From the NCBI RefSeq assembly GCF_006714895.1, contig NZ_VFME01000001.1, positions 1,922,001 to 1,986,000 on the forward strand: a stretch of DNA of 64,000 bases, given 5' to 3'. This DNA is from Gramella sp. Hel_I_59. Its GTDB lineage: Bacteria; Bacteroidota; Bacteroidia; Flavobacteriales; Flavobacteriaceae. The notes under the pieces were generated by a model. That model was not told the DNA's origin. It searched no databases and saw only the letters and a list, made by a program, of their open reading frames with translations. The position numbers and the translations under genes are program-made. Below, in pieces: positions 8,668 to 16,702 of this stretch. Positions within the stretch are counted from its first letter, which is position 1, and every line of letters starts with the position of its first letter.

Positions 8668-8766
8668 AAACATCAAATCATCACACAGGTCTAAATTTAG
8701 CGATCAAAAATACACTGCATGAAAGGACCATTTTATCAATCAAATCATCACAACTACAGTTAAGAA

Positions 8767-8800
8767 AGAGGTTAATAGTTTTATTAGCCTCTTTTTATTT
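8767..8800 (+). terminator. Terminator closing the small-ORF locus
   Basis: An 11-base stem (8767-8777 with 8782-8792, one G-T pair), 4-base loop, then a T-rich run. It closes a transcript covering the twin ORFs and hairpin, and separates it from the PBP gene. Confidence 0.85.
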
Positions 8801-8879
8801 AACAAAATTTATAAATTAAGCTTAAAATATAATTCACTAGTGCAAACATTCGTTTATTTGCAAACCTTACTACTCAAGA

Positions 8880-11192
8880 ATGTTAGCGAAACTAAAGAAC
8901 AATCCCATTATTCGATGGGCACTTATTATTATATCCAGCCTTACAGGGTTTTTCCTGCTTTTTTTTGCCAGTATCTATTTTGGCCTCTTCGGAAAAATAC
9001 CTACAGAATCTGAACTTTCATCATTACAACAAAATAAGGCCACCCAGGTCCTCGCTTCTAACGGCGAGTTAATAGGTAAGTTCTACGTTTATGATCGCCA
9101 ACCCATCGATTTCGATCAGCTTCCCTCCCATCTCATTGAAGCCTTAATTGCTACTGAAGATGCACGTTTCTATGAGCATGATGGTATTGATAATCGTAGT
9201 TTAGGAAGGGTTTTCTTTAAATCGATTTTACTTCAGGATGATTCTGCCGGAGGTGGAAGTACGATTACTCTTCAGCTGGCCAAAAATATTTATGGTAGAA
9301 AAGATTACGGAATCCTAGGCATTGTGATCAACAAAATGCAGGAAGCTGTAATTGCGAAACGTCTGGAAAATGTTTATAGTAAAAATGAACTCGTCCAGCT
9401 ATATTTTAACACGGTACCATTTAGTGATAATACCTACGGAATTGAAAGTGCTTCCATGAAATTTTTCGATAAACATACTGTGGATCTTAAGCTCGAAGAA
9501 GCTGCAGTACTTGTCGGAATGCTAAAGGCAAGTCATTATTACAATCCGCGAATCTTTCCAGAAAGAAGCAGACTTCGTCGTGATGTTGTGCTTATGCAAA
9601 TGGCGAAATATAACTACCTGAGTGTGCCACAAGCTGAAGAAGCCAAGATGTTGCCACTTATTCTGGATTATCGAAGTTATAGTCATGATAAAGGTATTGC
9701 ACCCTATTTTAGAGAACAGGTACGCAAAGATGTTTCAGGAATCCTGGATACTTTAAAGAATAAGGATGGAGAAAAGTACAATATATATAGAGATGGTCTA
9801 ATAGTTCATACCACGCTAAATTACGAAATGCAACAGCTTGCTGAAGAGGCTATGCGAGAGCATATGTCTCAATTGCAAAACGATCACGAGAAATCCTACG
9901 GGAATTATGGTCCATGGGAAAGGAATAAGAAGGTATTGATGGACGCTGTAAAGCGCAGTTCAAGGTACCAGAAGCTTTCAAAAGAAGGTCTTTCAGAAGA
10001 ACAGATCCTGGAAAAAATGGAACAGAAGCATTCTACTGAGTTGTTTACTTACGACGGAATGGAAACTAAAAATGTGAGCAGCATAGATAGTATTGCACAT
10101 TACTTGAAATTTCTGAATTCCGGACTTCTGGCAGTTAGTCCTAAGGATGGTGCTGTCCAGGCCTGGGTTGGAGGAGTTGACTTCCGTTTCTTTAAATATG
10201 ATCATGTGAGCCAGAGCAAGAGACAGGTTGGATCTACCTTCAAACCTTTTGTTTATACCGCTGCCCTTGAAAATGGAATGGATCCATGTACCTATTTTTC
10301 GGTTCGAGAAGTTACGTATGATAAAGGCTGGACTCCTTCCAATTCTTCTTCGGAAGGAGATGATCCAAATATGAATTACAATCTAAAGACGGCACTTAGT
10401 AAGTCCATGAATACCATCGCCGTAAAAGTTTTAATGGAGACAGGAATTCCAAATGTGATCAGGCAGGCCAGAGATCTTGGAATAGAATCTGATCTCCCGG
10501 CTGTTCCTTCCATTGCACTAGGAACCGCTTCGCTTAATTTAGAGGAAATGACAGGTGCTTATTCAGCTTATGCAAATGATGGATATGCTGCCAAGCCATT
10601 CTACATCAGTAGAATCGAAGATGCTGAAGGTAATGTGCTAGCTACTTTTAAACCCAAGGTTTCAGAAAAAAAAGCTTTTTCCGAAGATACCCGCAAAATA
10701 ATGGTCAATATGATGCAGGCTACTGTGGATGAAGGTACCGCAAGCCGACTTAGATACAGCTATGGTTTAAGAAATGACATCGCAGGTAAAACCGGAACGA
10801 CTCAGGATAATAAGGATGGTTGGTTCGTGGGAATAACGCCAGAACTGGTTTGTGTAACCTGGGTAGGATCTGATGATCACCGTATAGGTTTCAGGAATAC
10901 TGGAATTGGCCAAGGAGCAAATTCGGCACTACCGATCTTTGCGAAGCTAATGCAGAAAATGAATGCAAGTTCAAGTTTTAATGCTATTACCAATGCGAGA
11001 TTTCAACCTTTGTCTTCAGAGCTGGCAAACCTGATGGAATGCCCGCCAGAAGAACGTGATAACTTTTTCGAAAGACTGTTTTCCGGTAAAAATAAAGATC
11101 GGAAAGACAGATTAGACGATAAGGATGAAGAAGATGGGAAGAAGAAAAAAGGTTTCTTCAAGAAACTCTTCGGTAAAAAAGACGATAATTAG
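8880..11192 (+). CDS. Class A penicillin-binding protein (transglycosylase/transpeptidase)
   Basis: A 770-residue bifunctional cell-wall enzyme with one N-terminal membrane anchor (about residues 10-33). The GT51 glycosyltransferase domain has catalytic Glu93 in A-T-E-D-A-R-F-Y-E-H-D-G, plus G-G-S-T-I-T-L-Q-L-A-K-N. The transpeptidase domain has Ser452-T-F-K455, S-M-N at 509-511 and K-T-G-T at 637-640. It polymerises and cross-links peptidoglycan in the periplasm and is a beta-lactam target. The last roughly 40 residues are a Lys/Asp-rich charged tail of unknown role. Its stop overlaps the convergent helicase gene by 4 bases. Confidence 0.95.
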   Translation: MLAKLKNNPIIRWALIIISSLTGFFLLFFASIYFGLFGKIPTESELSSLQQNKATQVLASNGELIGKFYVYDRQPIDFDQLPSHLIEALIATEDARFYEHDGIDNRSLGRVFFKSILLQDDSAGGGSTITLQLAKNIYGRKDYGILGIVINKMQEAVIAKRLENVYSKNELVQLYFNTVPFSDNTYGIESASMKFFDKHTVDLKLEEAAVLVGMLKASHYYNPRIFPERSRLRRDVVLMQMAKYNYLSVPQAEEAKMLPLILDYRSYSHDKGIAPYFREQVRKDVSGILDTLKNKDGEKYNIYRDGLIVHTTLNYEMQQLAEEAMREHMSQLQNDHEKSYGNYGPWERNKKVLMDAVKRSSRYQKLSKEGLSEEQILEKMEQKHSTELFTYDGMETKNVSSIDSIAHYLKFLNSGLLAVSPKDGAVQAWVGGVDFRFFKYDHVSQSKRQVGSTFKPFVYTAALENGMDPCTYFSVREVTYDKGWTPSNSSSEGDDPNMNYNLKTALSKSMNTIAVKVLMETGIPNVIRQARDLGIESDLPAVPSIALGTASLNLEEMTGAYSAYANDGYAAKPFYISRIEDAEGNVLATFKPKVSEKKAFSEDTRKIMVNMMQATVDEGTASRLRYSYGLRNDIAGKTGTTQDNKDGWFVGITPELVCVTWVGSDDHRIGFRNTGIGQGANSALPIFAKLMQKMNASSSFNAITNARFQPLSSELANLMECPPEERDNFFERLFSGKNKDRKDRLDDKDEEDGKKKKGFFKKLFGKKDDN

Positions 11193-12724
11193 AATTCTTT
11201 ATTGATCTGCATTCTTAGTTTTCTGGAGTAATCTTCTTCCAGCCAGTCCCGATAATTTTTAGTGCTTTTACTTATACAGTAAGAGTATTGTTTAATTCGT
11301 GAACTAATGTCATCCTTTAGTTCTTTAGCAAGGATTCTGGCATCGAATACATCTTCGCTATTCTCCACGCACATCTTAACATGCTGCTCCATAGACCATT
11401 CAAGAACCGCTTTGGATTTTAGCCCTTTCTTAATAACTGTGTCGTAAGCAGCTTCAATATCAAAGGATACATCTTCAGTTTTAGAAAACTGTTCCCGTAT
11501 TTCCTCTGGCATCTGGTATTGGAAATCTCTTTCGATATCCTCGTCGCTCAATAGATTTTCAAAATAGAAATCTGGTGATCTAAAGATCTGTTTCCAATCA
11601 ACCGGACTGCTCCAGTTTCCAAACCTGGCCATGTTATTACCAAGATCGATCACGGTAAATTCGCTCTTATCTTTAAGAACACGAGATCCACGACCAATCA
11701 TCTGGAAATACAAGGTAAGTGACTTAGTAGCACGATTTAAGACAATAGTCTCTACAGTGGGTTCATCAAACCCAGTCGTAAGAATACTTACTGAAGTAAC
11801 GATCGCATCTGGAGTATGCTTAAACCACTTTAAAATATCTTTTCTATCCTGCTTGCTGGTGGTATTGTCTAAATGACGAATAGGCAAGCCAGCGCTTTTA
11901 AATGTATGGTAAACTTCTACCGAAGTATTAATACCATTATTGAAAATTAAGGTTTTCTTACCGCGAGAACGTTCATAATATGCATTGAGAAGTTTCTCCT
12001 GCATACTATAGTTGGAATACAGTTCTTCTGAAGATTTCACAGTATAGTCACCATTCATCCCCACTTTAAGATTGGTAAGACCAACATTATAACTATAAAT
12101 ATTAGAACTCGCCAGGAAGCCTTTCTCGATCAACGATGTAATAGAATCACCAACGATAAGTTCGCGGTAATTATCTTTCATAGGTAGCTTAATATTGGAA
12201 CTAAGCGGTGTGGCGGTAACTCCCAGAATAAAACACTTTTCAAAAAACTTGAAGAGCTTTCTGAAACTATTATAGTGAGCTTCATCGATAATTACCAGTC
12301 CAATATCCTCGATCTTAAGCTTTTCATCATTAAGCCTGTTGTTCAAAGTTTCCACCATGGCTACAAAACACATGTAGTCATTTTGATCTGGTAACTCCTT
12401 TACTTTACTGTTAATGATCTTGTTACGCACACCAAATCCAGAAAGCATTTTAGAAGTTTGCTTACATAATTCAATACGGTGTGTTAGTATAAGAACCTTT
12501 TTATTGGTTCTTTGAATATATTCCCTGGTCATTTGAGAGAAAATAACTGTCTTCCCTCCTCCTGTAGGTAACTGGTATAGAAGATTATAGTTTTCAGGAT
12601 GTTCTTCAATAACCCCGAAAATTTTATCTATATCCTTCTGCTGGTAATCATATAATTGTTTGTCGACCTTCTTTTTCTCAATTCCAAATGTTTCTGACGC
12701 CATATAGTCCTTTATAGTAAGCAA
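11189..12724 (-). CDS. DEAD/DEAH box helicase (SF2, ResIII/SSL2-like)
   Basis: A 511-residue SF2 helicase. Walker A is P-T-G-G-G-K-T (53-59), the DEAH box is at 147-150 (I-I-D-E-A-H), motif III is V-T-A-T-P, and motif VI is Q-M-I-G-R-G-S-R. The C-terminal 130 residues have no motif I recognise. Such single-gene SF2 helicases are common in Bacteroidota and are often predicted to act in DNA repair. No nuclease, methylase or restriction specificity gene lies nearby, so I do not call it a restriction subunit. Confidence 0.88.
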   Translation of the reverse strand: MLTIKDYMASETFGIEKKKVDKQLYDYQQKDIDKIFGVIEEHPENYNLLYQLPTGGGKTVIFSQMTREYIQRTNKKVLILTHRIELCKQTSKMLSGFGVRNKIINSKVKELPDQNDYMCFVAMVETLNNRLNDEKLKIEDIGLVIIDEAHYNSFRKLFKFFEKCFILGVTATPLSSNIKLPMKDNYRELIVGDSITSLIEKGFLASSNIYSYNVGLTNLKVGMNGDYTVKSSEELYSNYSMQEKLLNAYYERSRGKKTLIFNNGINTSVEVYHTFKSAGLPIRHLDNTTSKQDRKDILKWFKHTPDAIVTSVSILTTGFDEPTVETIVLNRATKSLTLYFQMIGRGSRVLKDKSEFTVIDLGNNMARFGNWSSPVDWKQIFRSPDFYFENLLSDEDIERDFQYQMPEEIREQFSKTEDVSFDIEAAYDTVIKKGLKSKAVLEWSMEQHVKMCVENSEDVFDARILAKELKDDISSRIKQYSYCISKSTKNYRDWLEEDYSRKLRMQINKEF

Positions 12725-12913
12725 TTTTGCAAAAATAAACCATTTTAAGCTTTGGTCAAAAATAAATTGGACATTATAGAATCTATTTTAACCGGTATGC
12801 TACTTATAATTATCGTAAATTAGTAATTCCCTACCAACATGAATTTATTGTCTCCAAAACAATGAATCAGCTAAATTATCCCCCTGGAAATTAATTAACT
12901 AAATTTCGAGGAC

Positions 12914-13630
12914 TTGCAGGATAAAGAATTCAATCAACAGAATAATTATACAGTATTACAGGAATGCGTTTTATTCAATGATGTTTCAGAAGAACATTTA
13001 GAGGAACTTCATGGAAATTTCTATATAGAAAAATGGCCTAGACAAACCTGTCTTGTGCATTGCGAAAAATTTCTTTTTCATTTTTACATCATAAAGAATG
13101 GAAGGGTTAAAATGTATCATACAGACTTTGAAAGCGCTAAGGAACACACCATTTTCCTACTAAAAAATGGCGACGTATTTGATCTTTTCTGCTTACTGGA
13201 CGGGATTAAACATAAAGCGTACTATGAATGTCTTGATCATACAGAAGTACTCGCTATTCCCATGGATAAATTGAGGAACTGGTTACAGTCTTATCCGGAA
13301 TACTATAAGAATTTTCTGAGTTATGCAGGTAGATCCATGCGAATGTTGGAGGAGAATGTTTCCCAACTGGTTTTTAGCGATATCACAACGCGTTTACTGC
13401 ATTTACTTTTGAAGAACATAGATAGAACATCTAATAAATTGACGAATATCAATGATCTTCCAGATAAAGAGCTCGCTTTTTTAATAGGTTCCAGTCGTGC
13501 AGTTGTGAACAGACATCTTCAGAAAATGAAGAAAATGGGACTTATAAAAATATCCAGAAACAAACTACAGGTTAAAAACGTATCTCTATTAGTGCAACAA
13601 CTGGAAAATAATAGAATAAATAAGAATTAA
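12914..13630 (+). CDS. Crp/Fnr family transcriptional regulator
   Basis: About 238 residues: a cyclic-nucleotide-binding-type beta-roll (about 20-130) and a C-terminal winged helix (about 165-225), with S-S-R-A-V-V-N-R-H-L-Q-K-M as the recognition helix region. There are no clustered Fnr cysteines, so an oxygen-sensing Fe-S cluster is unlikely. No ATG lies near the N-terminus; the start is taken as TTG at 12914, and the true start may differ. A secreted protein gene follows with its own likely promoter. Confidence 0.88.
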   Translation: MQDKEFNQQNNYTVLQECVLFNDVSEEHLEELHGNFYIEKWPRQTCLVHCEKFLFHFYIIKNGRVKMYHTDFESAKEHTIFLLKNGDVFDLFCLLDGIKHKAYYECLDHTEVLAIPMDKLRNWLQSYPEYYKNFLSYAGRSMRMLEENVSQLVFSDITTRLLHLLLKNIDRTSNKLTNINDLPDKELAFLIGSSRAVVNRHLQKMKKMGLIKISRNKLQVKNVSLLVQQLENNRINKN

Positions 13631-13676
13631 TCCTGTATATGCTACTTAAGTGATTTTCAGTACGATGTATATGATG

Positions 13677-13684
13677 TAGTTTTG
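13677..13684 (+). promoter_or_regulatory. Putative -7 box before the secreted protein gene
   Basis: TAGTTTTG matches TAnnTTTG exactly, with a TTTT stretch about 18 bases upstream in the -33 region. The ATG at 13726 follows with a leader of roughly 35 bases. Confidence 0.5.
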
Positions 13685-13725
13685 AAATATCAATAATCAA
13701 TTATTCATCATTAAATTTTTACATC

Positions 13726-14283
13726 ATGAAAAAGTTCATCATTATTATTTTCGTTTTTGTTTTAAGCATCGGTGCTCAGGCACAGGATGTAATTCAGCTG
13801 GATGAGACCAGAATTAATTTCAGTCCAACTGCCGACCTTGTATTTGAAGATTATCCCAATGGACTTGTTAAGGTCAAAGAGAAATTTGCAGCTCAATTTC
13901 AGTCAGACGCCATTGGTTTTACTAAAGCCAATTTCGATATTCATCGTTTTCTGGATGAAGCCGATATTAAATCTGGAGACGTGATCGTAACTCTACGGAG
14001 CAAGAAAGGTTATTTAGAAGCTACCTATGACGAAAAAGGAAATCTTCTAAAAACCAGCCAGATGTTCAAAGACATCGCTTTACCAGCCCTGGTTAGAAAC
14101 GAAGTTTTTGGAGAATACATGGGTTGGACCATTACCAGAAATAAATATCAGGCTCGGGGAATTAGCGATCAACTTGACAATGAGAAATATATCGTGGTTC
14201 TTCGGAAAGGTAACGATCGCCAGAGACTAAAAATTACTCCGTCTAAGTATGATTATGGCGTAGCTTCCATTGAGAAGTTCTAA
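13726..14283 (+). CDS. Secreted protein of unknown function
   Basis: A 185-residue protein with a clear signal peptide (M-K-K-F then a hydrophobic run, cut near A-Q-A-Q at residue 20). The mature part has no cysteines, no lipobox and no transmembrane segment. Its charged, strand-rich pattern, with a glycine-turn segment T-Y-D-E-K-G-N-L-L, resembles PepSY-like periplasmic proteins of Bacteroidota, but I cannot confirm that. It lies downstream of the Crp/Fnr gene. Confidence 0.75.
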   Translation: MKKFIIIIFVFVLSIGAQAQDVIQLDETRINFSPTADLVFEDYPNGLVKVKEKFAAQFQSDAIGFTKANFDIHRFLDEADIKSGDVIVTLRSKKGYLEATYDEKGNLLKTSQMFKDIALPALVRNEVFGEYMGWTITRNKYQARGISDQLDNEKYIVVLRKGNDRQRLKITPSKYDYGVASIEKF

Positions 14284-14291
14284 GTATTACA

Positions 14292-14399
14292 AAGTTGTAT
14301 AAGATCAGGTGCCGATCGAACCATCGGAAAAAAGGGAATATTGTTGACTATAGATCTTTATGATCTTCATCACAGGTTAACCTTGATCTTATACAACTT
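14292..14399. repeat. Perfect 16-bp inverted repeat between convergent genes
   Basis: AAGTTGTATAAGATCA at 14292-14307 is exactly inverted at 14384-14399, with 76 bases between. Inside are a CCGAT/ATCGG mini-stem followed by A residues and the palindrome AGGTTAACCT (14374-14383). It fills almost the whole gap between the secreted-protein and cysM genes. It may be a two-way terminator or RNA stabiliser; no target-site duplication or transposase suggests an insertion. Confidence 0.8.
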
Positions 14400-14402
14400 C
14401 AC

Positions 14403-15290
14403 TTATTTTTCAAATAGGTCTGAAGAAAGATAACGGTCACCACGATCGCATATAATGGAAACCACCAATCCACTTTCTAAAGATTCACATAATCTAACTG
14501 CAGCCGCGGTAGCTCCACCACTACTCATTCCGGCAAAAATACCTTCTTCTTCAGCAAGTCTTCGACTCATAATTCTTGCGTCTTCCTCATTTACTTCCAG
14601 TACCTCGTCTACTTTTTTAGCATCAAATATCTTCGGTAAATAAGCTTCCGGCCATTTTCGAATGCCCGGAATTCTGGCATTATCTTCAGGTTGAACTCCT
14701 ACAATCTGTATGTCAGGATTGTTCTCCTTTAGAAATGTACTTGTCCCCATAATTGTACCTGTAGTTCCCATAGAAGATACGAAGTGTGTGACCTTGTGTT
14801 CCGTATCTCTCCAGATTTCAGGCCCTGTAGTTTTATAATGCGCCTGCCAGTTATCATCATTTCCAAACTGGTTCAGCATAAAATAATTGCCGGACTTCAT
14901 CTTATCTTCAGCATAATCTCTCGAACCTTCTATCCCGGTGTCTGAACTGGTTAAGGTTACCTTGGCACCATAAGCGCGCATCGTCTGAACTCTTTCAATA
15001 GTTGAATTTTCGGGCATTACTAATTCGATATCAAGGCCAAATATACCAGCGATCATCGCCAGTGCAATTCCAGTATTCCCGCTGGTTGCTTCGATCAATT
15101 TTGTTTTTTTATCAATAGTCCCACGATCCAATGCGCTTTTAATCATATTATAAGCTGCACGATCCTTGACACTTCCTCCTGGATTCTGGCCTTCAAGTTT
15201 GAAGTATAGTTCTACTCCGGGTTTTGAAAAAACTCTTGAAGCTTTTACCAAGGGTGTATTCCCAACTAAATCTATAACTGAATTGTTCAT
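14403..15290 (-). CDS. cysM: Cysteine synthase (O-acetylserine sulfhydrylase), CysM type
   Basis: A 295-residue PLP enzyme of fold type II. The Schiff-base lysine is Lys42 in G-G-S-V-K-D-R-A, the substrate loop is T-S-G-N-T-G (69-74), and the phosphate-binding loop is G-T-T-G-T near residue 175. It makes cysteine from O-acetylserine and sulfide (CysM types also use thiosulfate). The shorter length and loop style favour CysM over CysK. It directly follows the serine acetyltransferase gene, overlapping by one base, so the two form a cysteine operon. Confidence 0.93.
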   Translation of the reverse strand: MNNSVIDLVGNTPLVKASRVFSKPGVELYFKLEGQNPGGSVKDRAAYNMIKSALDRGTIDKKTKLIEATSGNTGIALAMIAGIFGLDIELVMPENSTIERVQTMRAYGAKVTLTSSDTGIEGSRDYAEDKMKSGNYFMLNQFGNDDNWQAHYKTTGPEIWRDTEHKVTHFVSSMGTTGTIMGTSTFLKENNPDIQIVGVQPEDNARIPGIRKWPEAYLPKIFDAKKVDEVLEVNEEDARIMSRRLAEEEGIFAGMSSGGATAAAVRLCESLESGLVVSIICDRGDRYLSSDLFEK

Positions 15291-16081
15291 TATTTGTCTG
15301 CTGTATTTTTAATATTAATCTGTGGTGTATGAGAAACCATGGAATTAGCTGGAACAGATTTGGTTAGCCAAACATTCCCTCCTATTACTGAATTCTCACC
15401 AATTTCTGTTTTCCCACCTAGAATGGTCGCGTTAGCATAGATGGTCACATTATTTTTGATAGTTGGATGTCGTTTTAAATTCTGCATTGATTTACTAACT
15501 GTAAGTGCACCCAATGTAACACCCTGATAAATTTTAACATTGTCTTCGATAGTTGCAGTTTCTCCAATAACAACACCCGTGGCATGGTCTATAAAGAAAG
15601 ATTTTCCAATCACTGCACCAGGATTAATATCGGTTCCTGTAAGACTATGAGCACATTCGGTCATTAACCTTGGAACCAATGGCAATCCAAATTTGTAAAA
15701 TTCATGACTAAGCCTGTAAATTGCTATTGCGAAAAACCCAGGATAACTTAAATAAACTTCTTCAACTGAATTTGCTGCAGGATCATTCTTGGAAATCGCT
15801 TCAGCATCAAGATTTAGATCCTCAAGGATTCCGGGTAGCTTTGTGAGATAATCGCTCCAGATATCCTGGCAGGGCGCACCGGGTTCCCAGCAAACTAGTT
15901 TTGCCAGCACCTCAAAGTCCTTTCCCAATTCCATCAAATTGTCTGCAACGGGAGTTTGCTTATCAAATAAAGTGTAAAAAAGCTTTTTTGTAAATGCCTC
16001 GGTCTTTTCCTTTATACTGAAATTCAGATTAGGAAGATTTTTCTGAGATTCTATTTGCTTAATTATTTCTTCCAGTTTCAT
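15290..16081 (-). CDS. cysE: Serine O-acetyltransferase
   Basis: From the preferred ATG at 16081, about 263 residues. An alpha-helical N-terminal part precedes a left-handed beta-helix with hexapeptide repeats ([20 protein letters not shown], then [11 protein letters not shown]). The D-H-A-T-G-V-V-I-G segment is the CysE active-site signature. It makes O-acetylserine for the next gene, cysM. A longer frame reaches 16126, but its extra residues do not fit the family. Confidence 0.92.
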   Translation of the reverse strand: MKLEEIIKQIESQKNLPNLNFSIKEKTEAFTKKLFYTLFDKQTPVADNLMELGKDFEVLAKLVCWEPGAPCQDIWSDYLTKLPGILEDLNLDAEAISKNDPAANSVEEVYLSYPGFFAIAIYRLSHEFYKFGLPLVPRLMTECAHSLTGTDINPGAVIGKSFFIDHATGVVIGETATIEDNVKIYQGVTLGALTVSKSMQNLKRHPTIKNNVTIYANATILGGKTEIGENSVIGGNVWLTKSVPANSMVSHTPQINIKNTADK

Positions 16082-16189
16082 AGCTTTTATTCTAAATTCA
16101 AAAATAATTAAATGCCCGGAGAGCACTGTTGATTTAAGTCAATTGTAACTTTTTTACTTCAGCAAACGCTATAGAATTCAGATCTACAA

Positions 16190-16702
16190 TTAAAGTACTC
16201 TATCTGCTGCAGTTACAAATTGATAGCTATTAGTCCATTTGTGGTCGTGACTAAACCTGGCGATCTTTTGGATTCGCTTTTCGAACTCCGAGATCACTCC
16301 ATACTCAGCGACAAACTGCACCGCTTGCTCAAAAGATTTAAATATGCTTTTCTCAAAAGCTTCAGTAATATATTCCTGTTCTTCTGAAAAGGTCTGGGCG
16401 ATTTCCACATTATAGAACATAACGTCGGCCAGCGCATGTGGCTCCATTCCTAATTTCAGGTAATGTTTTATGATCTTATGTGCTACGGAACGTCTTTTCT
16501 TTGGTCTCCTGTTATTCGGCGGAAAATACTCCTTACCTATTTTAAATTTCGCATCCTGCACCAGTTTTTCCTCATTAGGATTGAAAACGAAGTTGTAGTA
16601 TGTTTTCACATCCTCAAACCTGTTATATAGATCCATAATCTGCTCTTCTAGATCTTCTTTTGAAAGTTCCTTAATGTATTTTTTAAAGGCTCTTTTGCTC
16701 AT
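16190..16702 (-). CDS. Conserved protein of unknown function (DUF6155-like)
   Basis: A 170-residue charged, helical protein opening M-S-K-R-A-F-K-K-Y-I-K-E-L and containing Y-Y-N-F-V-F-N-P-N-E near residue 37. From memory this matches a Bacteroidota family listed as DUF6155. There is no signal peptide, membrane segment or catalytic motif that I can see. It overlaps the end of the FUSC transporter gene by 20 bases and is probably co-transcribed with it. Confidence 0.72.
   Translation of the reverse strand: MSKRAFKKYIKELSKEDLEEQIMDLYNRFEDVKTYYNFVFNPNEEKLVQDAKFKIGKEYFPPNNRRPKKRRSVAHKIIKHYLKLGMEPHALADVMFYNVEIAQTFSEEQEYITEAFEKSIFKSFEQAVQFVAEYGVISEFEKRIQKIARFSHDHKWTNSYQFVTAADRVL

Noticed and set aside
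8591..8722. A 43-residue ORF (ATG 8591 to TGA 8722) downstream of the twin micro-ORFs
   Set aside because: It shows no similarity to the other two peptides and coincides with the long hairpin, so its sequence is better explained as RNA structure. A real third peptide is not excluded.
11189..12724. Possibility that the DEAD/DEAH helicase is part of a restriction or defence island
   Set aside because: Its neighbours are a PBP and a Crp/Fnr gene; no methylase, nuclease or other defence gene is present.
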